A DNA stretch of 15,070 nucleotides from positions 1-15,070 of the forward strand of contig MENC01000251.1 in assembly GCA_001768155.1 (NCBI GenBank), given 5' to 3'. The position numbers and the translations under genes were made by a program. Below the pieces are notes generated by a model. That model was given only the letters and a program-made list of their open reading frames with translations, searched no databases and had not been told where the DNA came from. This document shows, piece by piece, positions 7,029 to 13,830 of the stretch. Position 1 is the stretch's first letter. Every line of letters begins with the position of its first letter. The stretch is from Bacteroidetes bacterium GWA2_30_7. Lineage in GTDB: Bacteria; Bacteroidota; Bacteroidia; Bacteroidales; GWF2-33-38.

Positions 7029-9851
7029 ATGAATATTATAGATAATCCTGACGATATAAACGTTTATGGTGCTAGAGTCCATAACCTTAAAAATATTGAT
7101 GTTACAATTCCTCGAAATAAATTAACCGTAATAACCGGACTGAGTGGAAGTGGAAAATCGTCATTAGCATTTGATACAATTTATGCCGAAGGTCAGCGAA
7201 GATACATCGAAACTTTTTCTTCTTATATCCGACAGTTTATTGGAAATTTTGAACGACCCGATGTTGACAAAATTACAGGATTAAGCCCCGTAATCTCAAT
7301 CGAACAAAAAACCACAAATAAAAACCCTCGCTCTACTGTTGGAACAGTTACAGAAATTTACGACTTTTTAAGACTTCTTTTTGCTCGTGCAAGCGATTCA
7401 TACTCTTATGTTACCGGCGAAAAAATGGTAAAATATACCGACGAACAAATAATTGAACTTATTATCGAAAATAATATCAATAAATCAATCATTATTCTTT
7501 CTCCAATTGTTCGAGGTAGAAAAGGTCATTATGGCGATTTATTTGAACAAATTCGCAGAAAAGGTTTCTTGAAAGTACGAATTGACGGCGAAATTAAAGA
7601 CCTAAAAATAGGACTTAAAGTTGACAGATATAAAATTCATAATATAGAAATTGTAATTGATAATATTATAATAAATGAAGAACAAAAAACTCGTTTAAAA
7701 AACTCATTATCAACTGCTATGAAAATTGGACGTGGAATAGTAATGATTCTAAATCCAGTTTCCGAAGATTATAAATATTATAGTCGTAAGTTAATGTGTC
7801 CAACATCAGGTATTTCTTATGATGAACCTGCTCCACACAGTTTTTCATTTAATTCACCACAAGGAGCTTGCCCAGTTTGTAGCGGTTTAGGAAAAATAAC
7901 CGACATCGACATTAATAAAATTGTTCCAGACCCTAAACTGTCGATAAATAATGGAGGAATTGCTCCACTTGGAAAACACCGGTCGAGTTTAATTTTTTGG
8001 CAAATTGATGCAATTGCAAAAAAATATGATTTTGACTTAAATACACCAATTGATGAAATTCCTTCAAATGCCTTAAATACTATACTTTATGGCTCTGAGG
8101 AGGTTTTCAAATTAGTCAATACGCCCCTTGGTGCAAACTCTAATTATTTTTTAAGCTTCGATGGAATAATTGAATATATAAATAAAAATGTTGACGAATC
8201 CGGAAAATCATGTTTTGGATTTTCAAATTTTTTAAAACAAAAAATATGTCCTGAATGTAATGGAACTAAGCTTAAAAAAGAAGCCTTATATTTCAAAGTT
8301 GATAATTTTAACATTGCTGAAATTTCTAACCTAGATATAAAAGAATTATACGAATGGGTTATTTCTTATGAAAAAAGAATTGAAGGAAAAGCAAAATTAA
8401 TTTCTAAAGAAATTTTAAAAGAAATAAAAGAACGACTTCGATTTTTAGTTGATGTGGGGTTAGATTATTTGGCACTTAATAGAAGCTCCTCAAGCCTTTC
8501 TGGTGGCGAAAGTCAGCGAATCAGGCTTGCTACACAAATTGGCTCAAAACTCGTAAATGTTTTATATGTTTTAGACGAACCAAGCATTGGGCTACATCAG
8601 CGAGATAATCAGAGGTTAATCAATTCATTAAAAGAACTTAGAGATACCGGAAATACTGTAATTGTGGTCGAACACGACAAAGATATGATTCTGGCTTCAG
8701 ATTATATAATTGATATGGGACCAAAAGCCGGCGAAAAAGGTGGCAATGTTGTACTGCAAGGAAATATTGAAACAATTTTAAAATCTAATTCTCTTACTTC
8801 AAATTATTTAAGCAGAAAAATAAATATCGAAATTCCTGAAAAAAGAAGAACTGGAAATGGAAATAAAATAATTCTATTTGGAGCAAGAGGAAACAATCTG
8901 AAAAATTTCAATATTGAACTTCCACTCGGAACAATGATTTGTGTTACAGGAGTTTCTGGAAGCGGAAAATCAACATTAATTAACGAAACTCTTTATCCGA
9001 TTTTAAGTAAAAAACTTTATCGTTCGTTAGCAAATCCTTTAGAATATGACAGCATTGTTGGTGAACAATATATCGACAAAGTAATAGAAGTTGACCAAAA
9101 CCCTATTGGTCGAACACCACGTTCAAATCCAGCAACTTATACCGGAATTTTTACAGATATTCGAAAATTATTCGAAATGCTTCCAGAATCAAAAATCAGA
9201 GGATATAAATCTGGACGTTTTTCGTTTAATGTAAAAGGCGGAAGATGCGAAACTTGCCAGGGTGCCGGATTAAAAACTATTGAAATGAATTTTTTACCAG
9301 ATGTTCATATTGATTGCGAAGTCTGTAATGGAAAACGTTATAATCGTGAAACACTCGAAGTAAGATATAAAGGAAAATCAATATACGATATTTTAGATTT
9401 AACAATTGACAATGCAGTTGAATTTTTCGCAGGAATACCAACAATTTTGAATAAAATAAAAACAATTAAAGATGTTGGACTTGGCTATATCAAACTTGGG
9501 CAATCGTCTTCAACACTTTCGGGTGGCGAAGCTCAACGAATAAAACTTGCCGCAGAACTTTCAAAAAAAGATACCGGAAAAACCTTATATATACTCGACG
9601 AACCTACTACAGGACTTCATTTTGAAGATGTTAATGTTTTATTAAAATCTTTAAACTTTTTAGTCGATAAAGGAAATACAGTTATAATAATAGAACATAA
9701 CTTAGATGTAATTAAATCAGCCGATTATATTATAGAACTTGGACCCGAAGGCGGAAAAGGCGGTGGCGAATTACTTTTTTGTGGAACACCCGAAAAATTA
9801 ATTAAACAAAATAATTGTTTCACTGCCGAATACTTAAAAAAGGAGTTTTAA
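7029..9851 (+). CDS. uvrA: Excinuclease ABC subunit A (UvrA)
   Basis: DNA-damage recognition ATPase of nucleotide excision repair; dimers load UvrB on lesions. Two ABC modules are complete: Walker A at G37-LSGSGKS-44 and G641-VSGSGKS-648, and signatures LSGGE at 490-494 and 830-834. The UvrB-binding and insertion regions (about 120-250) are present, as in full UvrA. Zinc sites: the first reads C257-PTS-260 and C281-PVC-284, so the second ligand is Ser rather than Cys. The C-terminal site C740/C743...C763/C766 is intact, and a CPEC pair lies in the middle. Length is 940 residues, normal for UvrA. It begins 13 nt after the transglycosylase gene, with no promoter visible between, so it may share the exopolysaccharide transcript. 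Confidence 0.96.
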   Translation: MNIIDNPDDINVYGARVHNLKNIDVTIPRNKLTVITGLSGSGKSSLAFDTIYAEGQRRYIETFSSYIRQFIGNFERPDVDKITGLSPVISIEQKTTNKNPRSTVGTVTEIYDFLRLLFARASDSYSYVTGEKMVKYTDEQIIELIIENNINKSIIILSPIVRGRKGHYGDLFEQIRRKGFLKVRIDGEIKDLKIGLKVDRYKIHNIEIVIDNIIINEEQKTRLKNSLSTAMKIGRGIVMILNPVSEDYKYYSRKLMCPTSGISYDEPAPHSFSFNSPQGACPVCSGLGKITDIDINKIVPDPKLSINNGGIAPLGKHRSSLIFWQIDAIAKKYDFDLNTPIDEIPSNALNTILYGSEEVFKLVNTPLGANSNYFLSFDGIIEYINKNVDESGKSCFGFSNFLKQKICPECNGTKLKKEALYFKVDNFNIAEISNLDIKELYEWVISYEKRIEGKAKLISKEILKEIKERLRFLVDVGLDYLALNRSSSSLSGGESQRIRLATQIGSKLVNVLYVLDEPSIGLHQRDNQRLINSLKELRDTGNTVIVVEHDKDMILASDYIIDMGPKAGEKGGNVVLQGNIETILKSNSLTSNYLSRKINIEIPEKRRTGNGNKIILFGARGNNLKNFNIELPLGTMICVTGVSGSGKSTLINETLYPILSKKLYRSLANPLEYDSIVGEQYIDKVIEVDQNPIGRTPRSNPATYTGIFTDIRKLFEMLPESKIRGYKSGRFSFNVKGGRCETCQGAGLKTIEMNFLPDVHIDCEVCNGKRYNRETLEVRYKGKSIYDILDLTIDNAVEFFAGIPTILNKIKTIKDVGLGYIKLGQSSSTLSGGEAQRIKLAAELSKKDTGKTLYILDEPTTGLHFEDVNVLLKSLNFLVDKGNTVIIIEHNLDVIKSADYIIELGPEGGKGGGELLFCGTPEKLIKQNNCFTAEYLKKEF

Positions 9852-9883
9852 GATTTGACAACTTTTCAAAAGTTGTAAAATCT
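9851..9883. repeat. Palindrome family B, copy 1 (hairpin at the uvrA 3' end)
   Basis: A 16-nt arm, AGATTTGACAACTTTT, is followed by one C and its near-perfect complement, with one mismatch (A for C near the right end). It starts at the last base of the uvrA stop codon. It can form a strong hairpin and probably defines the 3' end of the operon mRNA. A second copy is at 10689-10721. Confidence 0.7.
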
Positions 9884-9937
9884 TTCAAATCAGTGCAACG
9901 CTATTTTATGATTACTGTATGGGGTCGAAATTTTTTG

Positions 9938-9945
9938 TAACTTTG
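9938..9945 (+). promoter_or_regulatory. Probable -7 box of the DUF6934-like gene
   Basis: TAACTTTG matches TAnnTTTG and lies 18 nt before the ATG at 9963, giving a short leader. No convincing TTTG -33 element is seen. Confidence 0.45.
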
Positions 9946-9962
9946 CACAACAGAACAAATAA

Positions 9963-10409
9963 ATGAAGCAACCGAAATACCAATTAAAAGCCGAACAAGA
10001 TTTAGCTATTTTTGAGTTTATTAGTGAGGGACCAAAGGGAAAGATTCCAAAGCTTATAGAATTTAAAGAAACTAATTTAAATGGATTCTATAATCTTGCA
10101 TTTGGCGACAAGGACGAAACAACTGGTAAAATTGACGATAAAGTTGTAACCAATAACGACGATACAGAAAAAGTTTTAGCTACTGTTGTTGCTGCTGTTT
10201 ATGCTTTTACTGACAAATATCCTGACGCATGGGTTTATGCAACTGGTAGTTCAGCATCACGAACACGATTGTATAGAATGGGAATTACTAAATATTTGGA
10301 GCAGGTTCAAAATGATTTTCACATTTTCGGAGAACTTGACGAAAACTGGATACTCTTTGAGAAAGGAATAAACTATGAAGGATTTGTAGTACAACGAAAA
10401 AACAACTAA
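9963..10409 (+). CDS. DUF6934-like conserved protein
   Basis: A 148-residue soluble protein without signal peptide or membrane segments. I recognise the pattern of the Bacteroidota family DUF6934, chiefly the central 'V-Y-A-T-G-S-S-A-S-R-T-R-L-Y-R-M-G-I' block at about residues 90-107. The N-terminus (about 4-60) looks like beta strands, then helices at about 68-85, and a beta-rich C-terminus ends in 'INYEGFVVQRK'. The function of the family is unknown to me. The conserved polar R-T-R-L-Y-R cluster could be a binding or catalytic site. The next gene starts 9 nt downstream and encodes a tiny charged protein, an arrangement resembling small two-gene modules such as toxin-antitoxin pairs. That comparison is inference from layout only. 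The pair lies between two copies of the same 33-nt palindrome. Confidence 0.7.
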   Translation: MKQPKYQLKAEQDLAIFEFISEGPKGKIPKLIEFKETNLNGFYNLAFGDKDETTGKIDDKVVTNNDDTEKVLATVVAAVYAFTDKYPDAWVYATGSSASRTRLYRMGITKYLEQVQNDFHIFGELDENWILFEKGINYEGFVVQRKNN

Positions 10410-10418
10410 ATTTGCAGT

Positions 10419-10574
10419 ATGACAATAGAAGAATTAAATAAACGAAAAACGCCAATTGTTGTAATAGACAAGTCATTAGAAAAATATAAGGAGAAAATTT
10501 TATTTCCCGAAAAACTTGCAAAAGCTAATGAAGTGTTGAAGAAAATTGGTTTGCCAAAATTGGCAAAAAGATAG
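10419..10574 (+). CDS. Small 51-aa charged protein, partner of the DUF6934-like gene
   Basis: An intact ORF of 51 codons plus TAG, 9 nt after the upstream stop. The protein begins MTIEELNKRKTPIVVIDKS and ends IGLPKLAKR. A short beta-like 'TPIVVID' segment is followed by a Lys/Glu-rich stretch that should form one or two helices. It has no Cys, no signal peptide and no membrane segment. Codon use and spacing argue for a real gene co-transcribed with the DUF6934-like gene. No family is recognised. Size, charge and position would fit an antitoxin or a small accessory subunit, but nothing in the sequence proves this. Confidence 0.6.
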   Translation: MTIEELNKRKTPIVVIDKSLEKYKEKILFPEKLAKANEVLKKIGLPKLAKR

Positions 10575-10649
10575 CACAAACCAATAACAGCAGTTGATTT
10601 AAAGTCATGGCATGTGGCTATCGTTGTCCCTCGATGTAACGTTCGACTC

Positions 10650-10677
10650 TGCCTTTATCAGGTGTTTTTCACCTGAC
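10650..10677 (+). repeat. Palindrome family A, copy 1
   Basis: Reads TGCCTTTATCAGGTG, TTTTT, CACCTGAC. The arms TCAGGTG and CACCTGA pair perfectly around the T-loop. Plus orientation, defined by the leading TGCC. Confidence 0.75.
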
Positions 10678-10688
10678 TTAAATCAAAA

Positions 10689-10721
10689 AGATTTGACAAC
10701 TTTTAAAAAGTTGTCAAATCT
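10689..10721. repeat. Palindrome family B, copy 2
   Basis: A perfect inverted repeat: AGATTTGACAACTTTT, one central A, then its exact complement, 33 nt in all. It is the same element as at 9851-9883, and the two enclose the DUF6934-like/51-aa gene pair. It may act as a bidirectional terminator or be a REP-like dispersed element. Confidence 0.75.
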
Positions 10722-10803
10722 CGCAATCATGCCTCTGTCATATGTTTTTCACCTGTCAAACCTCGCAATCATGCCTTTGTCAGGTGTTTTTCACCTGACA
10801 GAA
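10720..10803 (+). repeat. Tandem duplication of a 42-nt unit containing palindrome family A copies 2 and 3
   Basis: Two 42-nt units (10720-10761 and 10762-10803) both start CTCGCAATCATGCCT. Each holds a family A hairpin. Copy 2 (10730-10758) is decayed in its left arm (CATATG for CAGGTG). Copy 3 (10772-10800) is intact, with arms TGTCAGGTG and CACCTGACA around TTTTT. Confidence 0.75.
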
Positions 10804-10931
10804 TTTACAATTCGCCATTCCGAATATTCCAGACAAGAATCTGAATGTTCCATATCGCAATCCTTGTTTATGAAAACACCAACAAGGGAAGAAAAGAGCC
10901 GGTTGATTAGTTGATTAGTTTATAAAATTCC

Positions 10932-10966
10932 TTAATTCTTAATTTTAAATTCTAAATTCTAATATT
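10932..10966 (+). repeat. Micro-tandem array, five 7-nt units
   Basis: Five 7-mers in register: TTAATTC, TTAATTT, TAAATTC, TAAATTC, TAATATT. The array ends exactly where the putative -7 box of the methyltransferase gene starts, so the -33 region is made of repeat units. Confidence 0.7.
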
Positions 10967-10973
10967 AACTTTG
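10966..10973 (+). promoter_or_regulatory. Probable -7 box of the methyltransferase-nuclease gene
   Basis: TAACTTTG fits TAnnTTTG and is identical to the box before the DUF6934-like gene. It would give a leader of about 95 nt, long for this window, with an 11-codon ORF at 11006-11041 inside it. Confidence 0.4.
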
Positions 10974-10978
10974 CTTAC

Positions 10979-10990
10979 ATTTTGCAAAAT
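10979..10990. promoter_or_regulatory. 12-nt perfect palindrome near the predicted transcription start
   Basis: ATTTTGCAAAAT is a perfect inverted repeat 6 nt past the -7 box, i.e. at about +1. A dimeric repressor, or the product of the gene itself, could bind here. Such short AT-rich palindromes also arise by chance. Confidence 0.25.
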
Positions 10991-11076
10991 AAATACATTA
11001 TTGAGATGAATTTTCTTTGTGATTCGCTAATACGAAAATAACATAAGTTAATTAATTAATGCCAAAACAATAAGAT

Positions 11077-12765
11077 ATGCAAGAAATAAACAAGTTAATT
11101 TTAGGCGATAATTTAGAGATTTTAAAACAATTGCAAAGCGAAACAGTTGATTTAACTTATCTCGACCCGCCATTTTTCAGCAACCGTAACTACGAAGTTA
11201 TCTGGGGAGACGAAGGCGAAGTACGCAGTTTTCAAGACCGATGGAGCGGCGGCATCGACCACTACATTGGCTGGCTTAAAGAACGAGTTGTTGAAATGCA
11301 CCGAATTTTAAAACCAACTGGAAGTATTTTTTTGCATTGCGACTATCACGCTGATGCATATATAAGAGTTGATATTTTGGATAAAATTTTTGGAATTCAA
11401 AATTTAATAAATCAAATAACTTGGCAAAGAGCTACTACGCACAATGATACAAAACAAGGTGCAAAACATTTTGGACGAGTAACTGATACTATTTTTTATT
11501 ATTCCAAAACTCCAAAAAAATATCAATTTAATCCACAGCACGAGCGTTATACATCTGAATATATGGCTGCTTCGTACAATAAAACAGATGAAAATGGAAG
11601 GCGATTTAAAGCATCAGACCTTTCTGCCGCAAAAGGTGGTGGCGATACTTCATTTGAGTGGAAAGGAGTAAAACCGCCACAAGGCAGATATTGGGCTTAT
11701 TCAAAATCAAATTTTGAGTTATTTGAAAAAGAAAATAAATTATATTATTCGTCAAACGGAAAGCCTTATCTTAAACAATATTTAGATGAAATGCCAGGCA
11801 CAAGTGTTGACAATCTTTGGTTCAATTGTGTTTTTTCAAACAAAAACGAACGAATAGGTTATCCAACTCAAAAACCGGAAGCCTTACTCGAAAGAATAAT
11901 AAAAACAACAACAAACGAAGACGACATAGTTCTCGACCCATTCGTTGGCGGCGGTACAACGGTAGCAGTTGCCGAAAAATTAAACAGACGCTGGATTGGC
12001 ATCGACCAAAGTGTGCAGGCTGTTAAGGTTACTGAGTTCAGACTTTATTCAGAATTAAATTTATTTAGCCAACCATTCATTGTTCAGCTTCACAAATACG
12101 ATTACGACACACTCCGCTATAAAGATGCTTTTGAATTTGAAAGTTGGATTGTGCAACAATTCGGCGGTACAAGCAACACAAAACAACGAAACGATTTTGG
12201 TCTCGACGGCAAAATAAAAGACAACACACCCATTCAGGTAAAACGAAGCGACAACATTGGACGAAATGTAATTGATAACTTTTTTTCGGCAGTTCAACGC
12301 AGCGACAAAAAACTTTTTGAAAAAAACAAAGCAGCAAATAAACCTGTAGGCTATATTATTGCTTTTTCGTTCGGTAAAGGAGCAGTTGAAGAAGTTGCCC
12401 GACTGAAAAATAAAGACGACATAATTATTAAACTTGTAACAGTAGAAGATATAGTTCCGATTGCTAAAAAACCTACAATTACTGTGGAAGTAAACGAGTT
12501 GGCAAGGGATAAAAACGGTGTAAGGGAAATTGAATTTATTGCAAGCGGAAAAAGTTTAGCCCCAATTGAATTTTATTCGTGGGACTTCAACTACAAAGCC
12601 GAGCTTGGCTTTAAACCCTCAGTAATAATTGATAAAGAAGGCAAACAACAACATAAATTCAAACCCGGACAACATAATATTGCAGTTAAGGTAGTTGACA
12701 ACGACGGACTTGATAATATAGAAGTGATAAAGTTGAAAGTTAATGGGACGGTTGAGAGGACGTAG
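11077..12765 (+). CDS. Adenine DNA methyltransferase fused to Mrr-like nuclease and PKD-like domain
   Basis: Predicted one-chain restriction-modification enzyme of 562 residues. Residues 1-325 form a beta-class N6-adenine (or N4-cytosine) methyltransferase: catalytic DPPF at 30-33, then a target-recognition region at about 145-245, then P263-TQKP-267 and the SAM-binding D287-PFVGGGT-294. The order, motif IV before motif I, defines the beta class. Residues about 345-460 look like a Mrr-type PD-(D/E)xK nuclease: FESWIVQQFGG (354-364), D373-FGLDG-378 and Q387-VK-389, the D...QxK set expected for an active site. Residues about 465-557 resemble a PKD/Ig-like beta sandwich, with YSWDFNY (500-506), 'KPGQHNIAVKVVDNDG' (529-544) and a final strand. 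No separate nuclease, specificity or regulator gene adjoins. The ATG at 11077 puts the catalytic motif at the usual distance from the N-terminus. Confidence 0.85.
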   Translation: MQEINKLILGDNLEILKQLQSETVDLTYLDPPFFSNRNYEVIWGDEGEVRSFQDRWSGGIDHYIGWLKERVVEMHRILKPTGSIFLHCDYHADAYIRVDILDKIFGIQNLINQITWQRATTHNDTKQGAKHFGRVTDTIFYYSKTPKKYQFNPQHERYTSEYMAASYNKTDENGRRFKASDLSAAKGGGDTSFEWKGVKPPQGRYWAYSKSNFELFEKENKLYYSSNGKPYLKQYLDEMPGTSVDNLWFNCVFSNKNERIGYPTQKPEALLERIIKTTTNEDDIVLDPFVGGGTTVAVAEKLNRRWIGIDQSVQAVKVTEFRLYSELNLFSQPFIVQLHKYDYDTLRYKDAFEFESWIVQQFGGTSNTKQRNDFGLDGKIKDNTPIQVKRSDNIGRNVIDNFFSAVQRSDKKLFEKNKAANKPVGYIIAFSFGKGAVEEVARLKNKDDIIIKLVTVEDIVPIAKKPTITVEVNELARDKNGVREIEFIASGKSLAPIEFYSWDFNYKAELGFKPSVIIDKEGKQQHKFKPGQHNIAVKVVDNDGLDNIEVIKLKVNGTVERT

Positions 12766-12766
12766 A

Positions 12767-12787
12767 GGAATTTGGGATTTGGGATGT
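12767..12787 (+). repeat. Micro-tandem array, three 7-nt units
   Basis: GGAATTT, GGGATTT and GGGATGT lie end to end, starting 2 nt after the methyltransferase stop codon. This is the same architecture as the arrays at 1585, 1665 and 10932, with an unrelated unit sequence. Confidence 0.55.
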
Positions 12788-12795
12788 AATTGTAA

Positions 12796-12820
12796 GGTGA
12801 AAACACCTGACAAAGGCAGG
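12796..12820 (-). repeat. Palindrome family A, copy 4 (reverse orientation)
   Basis: GGTG, AAAA, CACC forms the inner hairpin, and the right side continues TGACAAAGGCAGG. Read on the minus strand it gives CCTGCCTTTGTCAGGTG, TTTT, CACC, i.e. the same element as the copies before the methyltransferase gene but inverted. Confidence 0.7.
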
Positions 12821-12846
12821 CGAGAAGGTTAAAAAAGAAAAGATAA

Positions 12847-13752
12847 ATGAAAATCAATCTTAAAAAATATTGTAATCAGCAACAAATAAATCACCACAAT
12901 AGCAAAAAAAATAAAAGAGGTGATGAAGTTCTGAAAGGTAAAAACCGTTATGAATTGATAAAAGATTATAATAACAAAGGAATGGCATTATTACATCCTT
13001 GTTGGGATAGTTTTTTTCTTTTTCAAATTGAGAATGAAGCCAAAACAAAGCCAGAAATTGCCGAAGCCTTTTTTACAAACATTGAAAAAACTACAGTTAG
13101 TGATTTTATAGAATGGTTTTATTTTGATACAGATTTCTTTCAAAATTTTTATGTAAATAATTGCCGTAAATATGCTGAATTAACCATATATTCTGAAACT
13201 TATAATGGTCGTTCATTGTCAATTTTAGAAGAAAATTACAAAATCAAACAAGTATTTGAAGGAATTTATATTGTTACTTGGGACATTCCAGACGATATAT
13301 TTGTAAATGATATTGCAAAATGTTATACCATAAATGAAAATTTTGAAAAGCAATTTGGTTTAGTAAATCCACAAGGCGAATTTATCTTAAAACCACAATT
13401 TGAAGAAATCGGTTATTCTGTATTAAACAATACTTTTGTCAGATTTATGGATAAAGGCAAATTTGGATTTTTAAGCTTTGATGGACAAATCAAAATTCCT
13501 GCAATTTACGATTCAGTTTATGGCGATGATATAGGAGATAATAATTGGAATTTTTTGGAATGTAAAATTGGTAAAAATGCTGGTTTATTAGATTATTCAT
13601 TGAAAGAAATTTTACCATTTAAATTTAGCAGAATAGCGGTTTTTAATGAGGAATTTAGCGAAAAACTTGAAGACATTGTTTTTTGGGCATATACTTTTGA
13701 AAATACAATTGAAAAATATCATTTTGTAAATGAAAAACTGAGTTTAATATAA
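12847..13752 (+). CDS. WG-repeat protein of unknown function
   Basis: A 301-residue protein without signal peptide or membrane segments. The C-terminal third carries degenerate WG (KWG) repeats of beta-hairpin type: FGLVNPQGEFILKPQFEEI (170-188), FGFLSFDGQIKIPAIYDSV (206-224) and a weaker third at 245-266 (AGLLDYSLKEILPFKFSRI). Residues 30-165 are not recognised and are rich in aromatic residues and Asp/Asn/Glu, with no motif I can name. The first 25 residues are Asn/Gln/Lys-rich, so the true start is uncertain; M46 is the next in-frame Met. WG repeats usually mediate binding, and their partners are unknown. It lies 81 nt after the methyltransferase gene with a family A palindrome between them. 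Confidence 0.7.
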   Translation: MKINLKKYCNQQQINHHNSKKNKRGDEVLKGKNRYELIKDYNNKGMALLHPCWDSFFLFQIENEAKTKPEIAEAFFTNIEKTTVSDFIEWFYFDTDFFQNFYVNNCRKYAELTIYSETYNGRSLSILEENYKIKQVFEGIYIVTWDIPDDIFVNDIAKCYTINENFEKQFGLVNPQGEFILKPQFEEIGYSVLNNTFVRFMDKGKFGFLSFDGQIKIPAIYDSVYGDDIGDNNWNFLECKIGKNAGLLDYSLKEILPFKFSRIAVFNEEFSEKLEDIVFWAYTFENTIEKYHFVNEKLSLI

Positions 13753-13766
13753 AAAATACCCGATTG

Positions 13767-13786
13767 CCACGACCTTCAGGTAGTGG
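13767..13786. terminator. Hairpin after the WG-repeat gene
   Basis: CCACGACC pairs with GGTAGTGG around a TTCA loop, 8 positions with one G-A mismatch, 14 nt past the stop codon. There is no U-run, so it is a weak terminator candidate or another dispersed palindrome. Confidence 0.4.
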
Positions 13787-13806
13787 ACTTAATGAATATA
13801 TATTCA

Positions 13807-13829
13807 GCGATTTAGGATTTAGCGATTTA
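13807..13829 (+). repeat. Micro-tandem array, three 7-8-nt units
   Basis: GCGATTTA, GGATTTA and GCGATTTA lie end to end in the spacer between the WG-repeat and HA-repeat genes. It touches the family A palindrome that starts at 13831. Confidence 0.55.
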
Positions 13830-13830
13830 A

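Larger units (their letters stand above)
10575..11076. other. 502-nt non-coding spacer packed with hairpin repeats
   Basis: No credible gene lies here. The first 75 nt show nothing recognisable. Then come three copies of palindrome family A (10650, 10730, 10772) and one of family B (10689-10721). The block from 10720 to 10803 is a 42-nt unit present twice, each copy starting CTCGCAATCATGCCT. A weaker hairpin (CCTTGTT 10862-10868 with AACAAGG 10881-10887) and TTGATTAG twice (10903-10918) follow. The 3' part holds a five-unit 7-mer array, a -7 box and a palindrome before the methyltransferase gene. A 100-codon open frame at 10612-10914 merely reads through the repeats. Confidence 0.75.

Noticed and set aside
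9277..9465. Antisense frame inside uvrA
   Set aside because: Shadow of the UvrA C-terminal region; hydrophobic composition follows from the antisense of Lys/Glu-rich codons.
10186..10521. Overlapping frames in the DUF6934-like/51-aa region
   Set aside because: They conflict with two well-spaced plus-strand genes that have better composition and starts.
10650..10803. Possible CRISPR array from the repeated hairpins
   Set aside because: Only a 42-nt tandem duplication plus one diverged copy; no regular spacers and no cas genes.
10612..10914. 100-codon open frame on the plus strand
   Set aside because: It reads through palindromes and the 42-nt duplicated unit, giving a repeated low-value peptide. 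No promoter or family match; it is explained by the repeats.
11006..11041. 11-codon ORF in the methyltransferase leader (MNFLCDSLIRK)
   Set aside because: Too short to support as a gene; no run of regulatory codons or attenuator hairpin is seen. Kept only as a note under the promoter finding.
11817..12026. 69-codon frame inside the methyltransferase gene
   Set aside because: Lies entirely in the conserved methyltransferase motif region in another frame; its Lys/Arg/Asn-rich peptide is a frame artefact.
12061..12857. Several antisense open frames under the methyltransferase gene
   Set aside because: They are shadows of a strong coding frame, with Cys/Phe/Leu-rich peptides and no recognisable domains.
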